Shown here piece by piece: positions 35,073 to 41,804 of a stretch of 46,820 nucleotides of DNA (position 1 is its first letter; every line of letters starts with the position of its first letter). The stretch is from an uncultured Flavobacteriia bacterium. Lineage in GTDB: Bacteria; Bacteroidota; Bacteroidia; Flavobacteriales_D; Crocinitomicaceae. The notes beneath the pieces were generated by a model that saw only the letters and a program-made list of their open reading frames with translations, searched no databases and was not told where the DNA came from. Where the stretch lies: contig CAIQQH010000074.1 in the NCBI GenBank assembly GCA_903873915.1, forward strand, positions 1-46,820, given 5' to 3'. Made by a program: the position numbers and the translations under genes.

Positions 35073-36185
35073 ATGAAACAAGTACTTGGAATTCTGCTCA
35101 TTTTTAGCGCAAGCATTTCGTTTGCACAGAAACCTATAAACGTTACCATATCTGGTAATATTTTCAATTCTCCCGTGGATACCATCATGCTTTCTCAATT
35201 CTTCGGGACGCATTATGTCGACTATCAGAAAGTGAAAATGACTCGCAAAGGTGACTTTGTGATCACGGGAACTTTGCCTAATCCCGATTATTATGTGATC
35301 CGTGTTGGTGCAGCACATGTCAACCTCATCTTGCGCGACAATGCCGACATTAAAATGTACGGCGATGGAGCAAACATCTTTGCTTACTGCAACATTGTGG
35401 GTTCTGAGGAAAGTGCTAACATGAATGACTTCATCAAAACAAAAACAGCTTGGGAATACAAACGCGATTCTGTTGTTCGTTTGATTCAGCAAAACCCAGC
35501 TCAAGAAGCAGAAATTGCCGCATCCATCAATACAGATTTTTACAACTTTCAAAGCAACTTACAGAATTTCATTTCTAAGAATCCAAATTCACCAGCGCTC
35601 TTGCCTGTTCTTGGTCTAATCAATCCTGAAAATGACTTTGCGACCTACGAATCCATCATTCAACAAATCAACAGTTCATTCAGCGAATCGCCTTCTGTGC
35701 GCGAATTTTACAAACAATACCTCAACATGAAAAAGCAAAAAGAAGCAGCGAACAAGCTTGCTCCTGGAAAAGCTGCGCCTGATTTTGAAGAATTGAAAAC
35801 AGACGGTAAAACCACCATGAAATTGTCAGATTTGCGCGGCAAAGTCGTTTTGCTTGATTTTTGGGCTTCTTGGTGTGGTCCTTGCCGCAAAGAAAATCCC
35901 AATGTCGTTCACTTATACGACATCTATAAAAATGATGGCTTCACAGTTATGAGCGTATCCCTTGACAAGGACAAAGCCGCGTGGTTAGCTGCTATTGAAA
36001 AAGACAATTTATCTTGGCCCAATCACGTCAGTGACCTCAACCAATGGCAAAGCAAGGCGGCAGCCATGTACGACGTCAAAGGGATTCCATTTACAGTGCT
36101 TATTGATGCCGAAGGGAACATTATCAAAACAAACTTGCGTGGTGAAGCCTTAGAAGCAGAACTAAAACGCATCTTTGGACATTAA
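35073..36185 (+). CDS. TlpA-like thioredoxin-domain protein, paralogue of the preceding lipoprotein
   Basis: The 370-aa protein has a cleavable signal (MKQVLGILLIFSASISFAQ), so unlike its neighbour it is soluble. A DUF4369-like domain (about 20-120) and a spacer precede the thioredoxin domain with WCGPC (Cys268, Cys271) and GIPFTVLID. From the FWASWC motif to the end both proteins have exactly 108 residues and align without a gap in the parts I compared, so this is a tandem duplication followed by divergence. The active site dipeptide differs (Arg-Pro versus Gly-Pro), which would change redox potential. Confidence 0.9.
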   Translation: MKQVLGILLIFSASISFAQKPINVTISGNIFNSPVDTIMLSQFFGTHYVDYQKVKMTRKGDFVITGTLPNPDYYVIRVGAAHVNLILRDNADIKMYGDGANIFAYCNIVGSEESANMNDFIKTKTAWEYKRDSVVRLIQQNPAQEAEIAASINTDFYNFQSNLQNFISKNPNSPALLPVLGLINPENDFATYESIIQQINSSFSESPSVREFYKQYLNMKKQKEAANKLAPGKAAPDFEELKTDGKTTMKLSDLRGKVVLLDFWASWCGPCRKENPNVVHLYDIYKNDGFTVMSVSLDKDKAAWLAAIEKDNLSWPNHVSDLNQWQSKAAAMYDVKGIPFTVLIDAEGNIIKTNLRGEALEAELKRIFGH

Positions 36186-36194
36186 GTCGTTCCA

Positions 36195-36986
36195 TTGAAT
36201 TCACCTCAAGTCATATATTTTGCCTCCGACTTCCACTTGGGAGTGCCCACGTATGAATCGAGTTTGGAGCGAGAAAAAGCAGTAGTCTCATGGCTTGATC
36301 ATGTCCGAAAAGATGCCACAGAGATTTTTCTTGTTGGCGACATTTTCGACTTTTGGTTTGAATACAAACATGCCATTCCGAAAGGCTTCGTGCGTCTTCA
36401 AGGAAAAATTGCGGAAATCACAGACTCAGGCATTCCTGTTCATGTGTTTACAGGCAACCACGACATGTGGATTTTTGACTACCTGCCCAAAGAATTGGGA
36501 TTTCAACTTCACCGTTCACCAATAACGCGAGAAATCAACGGTAAGAAACTGTATATCGGTCATGGCGATGGTTTAGGACCTGGAGACCGCGGATATAAGT
36601 TTATAAAGAAGGTGTTTGATAACCGGATCTCTCAATGGATGTTCGCTCGCCTGCACCCCAATTTCGGTATTTCCTTGGCTTCCTATTTTTCAAAAACCAG
36701 CCGCGCATCAAGTATCGCTGAGGACAAAACATTTCTGGGTAAAGAAAATGAATGGTTGTACCAATATTGTAAGGAGATTAACCAAAGAGAGCATTTCGAC
36801 CATTATATCTTTGGACATCGTCACCTGCCCTTACGCTTGAGTATAACGGAGAATTCAAGCTACCTCAATTTGGGTGATTGGATCAATTACAGAACCTTTG
36901 CTCGATTTGATGGCGAACTTGCTTTTCAGTGTTGGAGGGATGGCGCTGTTGAGGAGTATGTGTTTCCTGAGGGGCTTGATGGATAA
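36195..36986 (+). CDS. lpxH: UDP-2,3-diacylglucosamine diphosphatase (LpxH-type calcineurin-like phosphoesterase)
   Basis: The 263-aa protein has the metallophosphoesterase motifs in order: FASDFHLG (Asp, His), LVGDIFDFWFE (GDxxD), TGNHDMW (GNHD), HGDG and the C-terminal GHRH. The FDFWFEYKHAIPKG segment is typical of LpxH. It removes UMP from UDP-diacylglucosamine in lipid A synthesis, which fits lpxK in the same operon. The start is TTG: an in-frame TAA at 36183-36185 lies just upstream, and no ATG occurs before the catalytic motifs. The gene begins 9 nt after the preceding stop, so re-initiation is likely. The final codons and stop are tandemly duplicated just downstream. Confidence 0.88.
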   Translation: MNSPQVIYFASDFHLGVPTYESSLEREKAVVSWLDHVRKDATEIFLVGDIFDFWFEYKHAIPKGFVRLQGKIAEITDSGIPVHVFTGNHDMWIFDYLPKELGFQLHRSPITREINGKKLYIGHGDGLGPGDRGYKFIKKVFDNRISQWMFARLHPNFGISLASYFSKTSRASSIAEDKTFLGKENEWLYQYCKEINQREHFDHYIFGHRHLPLRLSITENSSYLNLGDWINYRTFARFDGELAFQCWRDGAVEEYVFPEGLDG

Positions 36987-37008
36987 TTAAACTTGATGGA
37001 TAATTAAA
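36975..37008. repeat. 17-bp tandem duplication spanning the lpxH stop
   Basis: A 17-bp unit at 36975-36991, CTTGATGGATAATTAAA, is repeated exactly at 36992-37008. The first copy contains the lpxH codons Leu-Asp-Gly and the TAA stop. This shows a recent local duplication at the gene end. Confidence 0.92.
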
Positions 37009-37009
37009 A

Positions 37010-37136
37010 ATGAAAAGTTAAGAATGAAAGGTTAAACCTCATTAGTCATCTTGAATTCTTCATTGAATTCTTAATTCTTAATTCTTAATTCTTAATTTCT
37101 AACTCGTAATTCGTAATTAATAATTAGTAACTAATC
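37010..37136. repeat. Heptanucleotide repeat locus 2 (ATTCTTA/ACTCGTA family)
   Basis: From 37067 to 37136 run ten head-to-tail 7-mers: four ATTCTTA, then ATTTCTA, ACTCGTA, ATTCGTA, ATTAATA, ATTAGTA and ACTAATC. The end overlaps the ffh stop (37135-37137). At 37010-37037 lie two copies of a 14-bp unit (ATGAAAAGTTAAGA and ATGAAAGGTTAAAC), again a multiple of 7. The locus lies between the convergent lpxH and ffh genes. Confidence 0.88.
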
Positions 37137-38475
37137 ACATTCCCGGCATTCCGCCTTTCATTTGCTTCATCATGCTCATCATGTTTTTTGGGTTACTCAT
37201 GAGCTTCATCATTTTCTTCGTGTCTTCAAACTGTTTCATGAGCTTGTTCACTTCTTGAATTGTTGTTCCGCTGCCTGCAGCCAAGCGGTTTTTGCGCTGT
37301 CCGTTGATGAGTCCTGGATTTGATCGCTCTTTTGGTGTCATGGATAAGATAATGGCTTCAATGTGTTTGAATGCATCGTCTTCAATATCAACATCCTTCA
37401 TCGCTTTACCCATGCCTGGAATCATTCCCATGAGGTCTTTGACATTCCCCATCTTCTTGATTTGTTGCAACTGACCGAGGAAATCATTGAAGTCAAACTG
37501 GTCTTTTTGAATGCGTCGTTGCAATTTTTTTGCTTCCTCCTCATCAAATTGTTCTTGAGCGCGTTCAACCAATGACACAACATCCCCCATACCGAGGATT
37601 CTGTCCGCCATTCGTTTTGGATAGAACACATCGAGCGCATCCATTTTCTCACCTGTACCGACAAACTTGATTGGTTTTTCAACGATTGCTTTGATCGAAA
37701 TCGCCGCCCCTCCGCGTGTATCTCCATCCAATTTTGTGAGAACAACTCCGTCAAAATTAATTCGGTCGTTGAATGCTTTTGCTGTATTCACGGCATCTTG
37801 CCCCGTCATTGCATCGACTACGAACAAGGTTTCCGTAGGCTGAATTGCTTGTTTTACACGCACAATTTCATCCATCATTTGTTCATCAATCGCCAAACGA
37901 CCGGCCGTATCGACAATCACCACATTAAATCCTTTGCTGCGTGCATGCTGAACCGCAGCTTGAGCAATGCGCACTGGATCTTTTTCTTCTTTGTTTGAAA
38001 ACACCTCTATTCCGAGTTGTTCACCAAGCACATGCAACTGATCAATCGCCGCTGGACGGTACACATCACATGCTACGAGCAAGACATTTTTTCCTTTTTT
38101 TGTTTTGAGATAGTTTCCTAGTTTACCCGAAAACGTCGTTTTACCCGAACCTTGTAGTCCAGACATCAATACGATTCCTGGGTTTCCTTTGACATTGATT
38201 TCGGCCTCATTGCCACCCATGAGCTCAACAAGCTCCTCATGACAAATTTTAATCATCAACTGACCGGGAGAAACTGCCGTAAGCACATTTCGTCCAAGGG
38301 CTTTTTCTTTGACCGTTGTGGTAAAATCTTTCGCCGTTTTAAAATTCACATCGGCATCAAGCAAGGCACGACGCACCTCCTTGAGTGTTTCAGCCACATT
38401 GATCTCAGTGATCTGCCCCTGCCCTTTTAATACCTTGAACGCGCGTTCAAATTTGTCCGTTAGATTTTCAAACAT
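37135..38475 (-). CDS. ffh: Signal recognition particle protein Ffh
   Basis: The 446-aa protein has an N-terminal helical domain, the GTPase domain with GLQGSGKTTFSGKLG (G1), DTAGRLA (G3) and TKLDGDTRGG (G4), and a methionine-rich C-terminal M domain ending in several MM, MK and MPGM pairs, the surface that binds signal peptides and SRP RNA. Ffh with SRP RNA delivers nascent membrane proteins to FtsY. The gene has a near-ideal promoter. Its 3' end runs into the heptanucleotide repeat. Confidence 0.97.
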   Translation of the reverse strand: MFENLTDKFERAFKVLKGQGQITEINVAETLKEVRRALLDADVNFKTAKDFTTTVKEKALGRNVLTAVSPGQLMIKICHEELVELMGGNEAEINVKGNPGIVLMSGLQGSGKTTFSGKLGNYLKTKKGKNVLLVACDVYRPAAIDQLHVLGEQLGIEVFSNKEEKDPVRIAQAAVQHARSKGFNVVIVDTAGRLAIDEQMMDEIVRVKQAIQPTETLFVVDAMTGQDAVNTAKAFNDRINFDGVVLTKLDGDTRGGAAISIKAIVEKPIKFVGTGEKMDALDVFYPKRMADRILGMGDVVSLVERAQEQFDEEEAKKLQRRIQKDQFDFNDFLGQLQQIKKMGNVKDLMGMIPGMGKAMKDVDIEDDAFKHIEAIILSMTPKERSNPGLINGQRKNRLAAGSGTTIQEVNKLMKQFEDTKKMMKLMSNPKNMMSMMKQMKGGMPGM

Positions 38476-38496
38476 TGGATTCGGATTTTACGGGTG

Positions 38497-38528
38497 CAAA
38501 GGTAAGAAAATGATTGTCCGTTGTCAAA
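38497..38528 (-). promoter_or_regulatory. Promoter of ffh
   Basis: On the minus strand TTTG (38525-38528), 20-nt spacer, TACCTTTG (38497-38504). Both boxes are perfect and the ATG is 21 nt downstream of the -7 box. It is the best promoter match in the window. Confidence 0.75.
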
Positions 38529-38583
38529 CCGAATTAACAGCAACAGTTTTGTACTTATTTCTTTCATTTCAGGCCTGCATGTT

Positions 38584-38591
38584 TATCTTTG
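38584..38591 (+). promoter_or_regulatory. -7 box of the APC permease gene
   Basis: TATCTTTG is a perfect match 20 nt before the ATG at 38612. A TTTC at 38562-38565 at 18-nt spacing is a weak -33 element. This position argues for the start at 38612. Confidence 0.6.
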
Positions 38592-38611
38592 GAGAACACT
38601 TAACACTGCTT

Positions 38612-40324
38612 ATGTCAATTTTCCGCAGAAAAAGCATCGAACGAATTACTCAGGATGCTGCAAACGACCAGGGACATTCCGTTGGACTTAACAAGGTACT
38701 CGGAAAATGGGACCTCACCTTTATGGGGATTGCAGCCATCATTGGCGCGGGCAGTTTCAGTTCCATGGGCACAGCATGTGCTTCAGGAGGTCCCGGAGTG
38801 GTTGTTTTGTTTATCATTTGTGGGATAGCTTGTGGATTTACTGCATTGTGCTATAGTGAATTCGCCAGCCGCATCCCCGTGAGCGGAAGTGCTTACACCT
38901 ACGCTTATGCATCATTTGGAGAAATGATCGCTTGGGTAATTGGTTGGGCCTTACTTCTCGAATATTCCATTGGAAACATTTATGTTGCCTTTTCATGGTC
39001 GGACTATTTCACCAATTTGTTGGAGTATTTCCACCTTCACATGCCCGATTGGATGACAATTTCATACGCTGAGGCAAAGAAAACATTGGCAGATTCAGCC
39101 GAAGCCAAAGCCGCATGGAAAGGTGCGCCAATGGTTGGATCCTTGAGACTGATCTTCGATTTTCCTGCCCTGCTCATTAACTTTATGATTACATGGTTGG
39201 TGTATGTCGGAGTGAAAGAAAGTAGAAACATTTCGAACGTCATGGTATTCATCAAACTTATTGTAGTCTTGATGGTCATACTGGTTGGTGCATTTTACAT
39301 TGATCCCGCCAATTGGTTTCCTAAAAGTGAAATCAGTGAAGGACATTCATTCATGCCAAACGGTTTTTCTGGGGTAATGGCTGGAGTTGCATCTGTGTTT
39401 TTTGCCTACATCGGTTTTGATGCCGTATCTACCATGGCCGAAGAAAGTAAAGATCCTCAGCGTGATTTGCCTAAGGGCATGATTTATTCATTGGTCATTT
39501 GCACGGTGATTTACATCTTACTTTCACTAGTCCTGACAGGCATGGTCAACTACAAAGCACTGAATGTTGGCGACCCTTTAGCGGAAGTATTCGCTGTACG
39601 TCACATCGGCTGGATGGGCTTCTTCATCTCCATCTGCGCTGTTGCTGCCATGACGAGTGTAATACTCGTTTTCCAATTAGGACAACCGCGTATCTGGATG
39701 ACTATGAGTCGCGATGGACTTCTTCCAAAGAAATTCCAAACCATTCACCCCAAGCACAAAACGCCATCATTTGCCACCATTGTTACAGGATTGGTTGTAG
39801 GGGTTCCAATTCTCTTCACAGAGCGAAACTTTGTGCTTGACTTCACGAGCATTGGAACTTTATTTGCTTTTGTATTGGTCTGTGGTGGTGTATTGCTCCT
39901 TCCACGAAAGGAGAAAATTGCTGGTAAGTTCCACCTCACACACATTGATTCTCACATCATCTTCCCTGCTTTGGTCATTGGTGCTTTTGCTCTCGCCTAC
40001 TTCGTATTTCCTGGTTATTTCCAAGATTTAGTTGACTTTAGCAAACCGAAAGAAAACCTAACATTTCAAATTTCATCCATCATCTTTTGGATCATTCTTC
40101 CAATTTTAGCCGTTTTTGCGGTCTTGAAAAAATGGTCTCTCATTCCACTGCTCGGACTATCAACGTGTCTTTACTTACTCACTGGTATGAGCGCTCCCAA
40201 TTGGTTTTGGTTCGTCGTATGGTTCGGAGTTGGACTCGTGATCTACTTTTTGTACGGCTATAAACGGAGTAGATTGGCCCTCGAATCCAAGAATTTCGAG
40301 CATTCAAAAACTAGTAACTCGTAA
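38612..40324 (+). CDS. APC-superfamily amino acid permease (CAT/YfnA-like)
   Basis: The 570-aa integral membrane protein has about 12-14 TM segments. It shows the APC consensus IIGAGSFSSMGTA in TM1 (usually IIGAGIF), ALCYSEFASRIPVSGSAYTYAY (TM3 region, quoted in part), YIGFDAVSTMAEESKDPQRDLPKGM and the C-terminal segments of the CAT family. It imports basic or neutral amino acids by proton or sodium coupling; substrate unknown. The start at 38612 follows a -7 box by 20 nt. The open frame extends upstream into ffh antisense sequence, which I reject. The final codons and stop (40310-40324) lie inside a heptanucleotide repeat, so the last residues (KTSNS) are repeat-derived. Confidence 0.9.
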   Translation: MSIFRRKSIERITQDAANDQGHSVGLNKVLGKWDLTFMGIAAIIGAGSFSSMGTACASGGPGVVVLFIICGIACGFTALCYSEFASRIPVSGSAYTYAYASFGEMIAWVIGWALLLEYSIGNIYVAFSWSDYFTNLLEYFHLHMPDWMTISYAEAKKTLADSAEAKAAWKGAPMVGSLRLIFDFPALLINFMITWLVYVGVKESRNISNVMVFIKLIVVLMVILVGAFYIDPANWFPKSEISEGHSFMPNGFSGVMAGVASVFFAYIGFDAVSTMAEESKDPQRDLPKGMIYSLVICTVIYILLSLVLTGMVNYKALNVGDPLAEVFAVRHIGWMGFFISICAVAAMTSVILVFQLGQPRIWMTMSRDGLLPKKFQTIHPKHKTPSFATIVTGLVVGVPILFTERNFVLDFTSIGTLFAFVLVCGGVLLLPRKEKIAGKFHLTHIDSHIIFPALVIGAFALAYFVFPGYFQDLVDFSKPKENLTFQISSIIFWIILPILAVFAVLKKWSLIPLLGLSTCLYLLTGMSAPNWFWFVVWFGVGLVIYFLYGYKRSRLALESKNFEHSKTSNS

Positions 40325-40606
40325 CTAATAACTCGTAACTACAATTTGATCCCTGCGGGAATTACGAATGACTTAAAAAAATTACGAGTTACGAATTACG
40401 AGTTAGATCCATGGTGGATGCGCCTTAGCGTATAAGCGAGTGATGCACGTGGTGCGTCAGCAGACTGGAAGCCACGATTTATTAATTACGAATGACTTAA
40501 AAAAATTACGAGTTACGAATTACGATCAAGTCTCTTGTCTTTTGTCTTTGTTCCCTTGTCTTTCAATCCTCGAAGCTCAAAGAGCGAAGAAGTGTCCCTT
40601 GTCTAT
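40310..40606. repeat. Heptanucleotide repeat locus 3, complex: direct, inverted and C/T-rich 7-mers
   Basis: This locus fills most of the 327-bp gap between the permease and the T9SS gene. It starts with ACTAGTA, ACTCGTA, ACTAATA, ACTCGTA (40310-40337). Inverted-orientation units ATTACGA, GTTACGA and ATTACGA follow at 40381-40401 and again at 40505-40525. A run of C/T-rich heptads (GTCTCTT, GTCTTTT, GTCTTTG, TTCCCTT, GTCTTTC) occupies 40530-40564, then purine-rich heptads to 40592. Direct and inverted halves can pair into long hairpins. Confidence 0.85.
40360..40525. repeat. Exact 42-bp direct repeat flanking an 82-bp structured spacer
   Basis: The sequence at 40360-40401 recurs identically at 40484-40525; both contain ATTACGAATGACTT, a run of 7 A, and three ATTACGA/GTTACGA heptads. 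The spacer carries small palindromes: ATCCA/TGGAT (40407-40419) and GATGCAC/GTGCGTC (40442-40458, one G-T pair). It has no coding potential that I can see. Confidence 0.92.
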
Positions 40607-40630
40607 TAACTATAAAATTTCGTAAGTTTG
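40599..40630 (+). promoter_or_regulatory. Promoter of the T9SS cargo gene
   Basis: TTG (40599-40601), 21-nt spacer, TAAGTTTG (40623-40630), a perfect -7 box. The ATG at 40652 lies 21 nt downstream, which disfavours the in-frame start at 40628. Confidence 0.6.
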
Positions 40631-40651
40631 ATAAAAATTAAACCTAAACCT

Positions 40652-41692
40652 ATGAAATACACATTTCTACTCTTATCGTGCATTTTCGGTGTATCTGCAA
40701 AGGCACAATTCAACCAGTCAAACGAGGCCAATGTTGGACAAAACAGCTTGATGTTCTTTTGTGATTCATCCGTGACAAATTACGCATCCGTTACTGGTGC
40801 TGGTGCAACATGGGATTACAGTCAACTACTTGGTTATTACGGTCAAACGAGAGATCTACAGGTTATTGACGCAACAACCTCTGCGTTTAATACCATTTTC
40901 ACAACATCAACAAAAGGGCTTAAAGTTCAGAATGCCATCACCAATTTCTTCAACTCTACTTCTACAGACCGCACGTCACAAGGTTTCGTTTACGAAGAAC
41001 CAACGTTGGGTGTTCTTACTGCAGACTTCAGCGTGAACAATGAAAAAATGATGAACTATCCATATGCACTTGGAAACAGTTTGACAGATACTTTCGACGG
41101 AACGCTTGCATTCACCTACGCTGGACAACCACAAAATCCCGTGTGTACTGGAACTATTTTTACGACTGTTGACGGACAAGGAACTTTGCTTTTGCCGGGT
41201 GGAACAAGCATCAGTAATGTATTGCGTTACCGCACCACTGACTCTATTTTTGCCAGTGTGAATTTCCTGGGGAACATTTTACCTATTGAGCTCATTCGCA
41301 ATCAATACGAATACTATGACCTTGCCAACAGTACTTTACCTGTGTTCATGTTTACAAAAGTGATTATCCAAGCACAAGGAGGCACAACCCCATTGAACAA
41401 ACAAACCATCGTGTTGAGTTCTGTACTTCCAACTGCTTTTGTTGGATTGGAGAACAATGCGTTGAGCAACTTATCCATGTATCCAAATCCAAGTGAGGGA
41501 AAGATTCTATTCTCGGGAATAACTGGAGAGGCGAGCATTGAAATCATTGATTTAAGCGGTAAGAAAGTGTTTACCCAAGCAAAGGTCATGAATGAAACTG
41601 AAATTTCTATAGAAGCCCTAGAGAAAGGGATGTATACTGTACTGGTACACGACGCCTCAGGAAGCCACCCAATGGCACTTTCTATCCGTTAG
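40652..41692 (+). CDS. Secreted protein with type IX secretion (T9SS type A) C-terminal sorting domain
   Basis: The 346-aa protein has a Sec signal peptide (MKYTFLLLSCIFGVSAKAQ). A mature part of about 250 residues is of unknown function. The C-terminal T9SS type A domain of about 70 residues begins LSNLSMYPNPSEGKILF, then EIIDLSGKKVF, and ends with GMYTVLVHDASGSHPMALSIR (quoted in parts). The YPNPSEG motif and final strand are diagnostic. The T9SS carries such proteins across the outer membrane in Bacteroidota. Close relatives of the N-terminal part are not recognised. Followed by a good terminator. Confidence 0.88.
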   Translation: MKYTFLLLSCIFGVSAKAQFNQSNEANVGQNSLMFFCDSSVTNYASVTGAGATWDYSQLLGYYGQTRDLQVIDATTSAFNTIFTTSTKGLKVQNAITNFFNSTSTDRTSQGFVYEEPTLGVLTADFSVNNEKMMNYPYALGNSLTDTFDGTLAFTYAGQPQNPVCTGTIFTTVDGQGTLLLPGGTSISNVLRYRTTDSIFASVNFLGNILPIELIRNQYEYYDLANSTLPVFMFTKVIIQAQGGTTPLNKQTIVLSSVLPTAFVGLENNALSNLSMYPNPSEGKILFSGITGEASIEIIDLSGKKVFTQAKVMNETEISIEALEKGMYTVLVHDASGSHPMALSIR

Positions 41693-41710
41693 TCCTAAGT
41701 GATAAAATTT

Positions 41711-41739
41711 AAAAGGTCATCGATTGGTGGCCTTTTTTT
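41711..41739 (+). terminator. Rho-independent terminator of the T9SS cargo gene
   Basis: AAAAGGTCA (41711-41719) pairs with TGGCCTTTT (41728-41736, one G-T pair) around an 8-nt loop and is followed by further T residues. Confidence 0.85.
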
Positions 41740-41761
41740 ATGCCTTTTCATTTTCGCATGT

Positions 41762-41769
41762 TACATTTG
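41762..41769 (+). promoter_or_regulatory. -7 box of the 757-aa secreted protein gene
   Basis: TACATTTG, perfect TAnnTTTG, 35 nt upstream of the ATG at 41805 and after the preceding terminator. Confidence 0.5.
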
Positions 41770-41804
41770 TAGAACAACACGCTTATTCCCACAAACAGGA
41801 TTTT

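Noticed and set aside
34839-35552. Open frame of 237 codons on the minus strand
   Set aside because: It is entirely antisense to the two TlpA genes, whose frames show clear domains. It is Cys- and Phe-rich, as expected for a shadow frame.
38309-38611. In-frame 101-codon extension upstream of the permease ATG
   Set aside because: It is antisense to the 5' end of ffh and to its promoter. The permease -7 box at 38584-38591 lies inside it, and the usual APC start follows at 38612.
40440-40625. Open frame of 61 codons between the permease and the T9SS gene
   Set aside because: It consists of heptad repeat and the 42-bp duplication; no protein family features.
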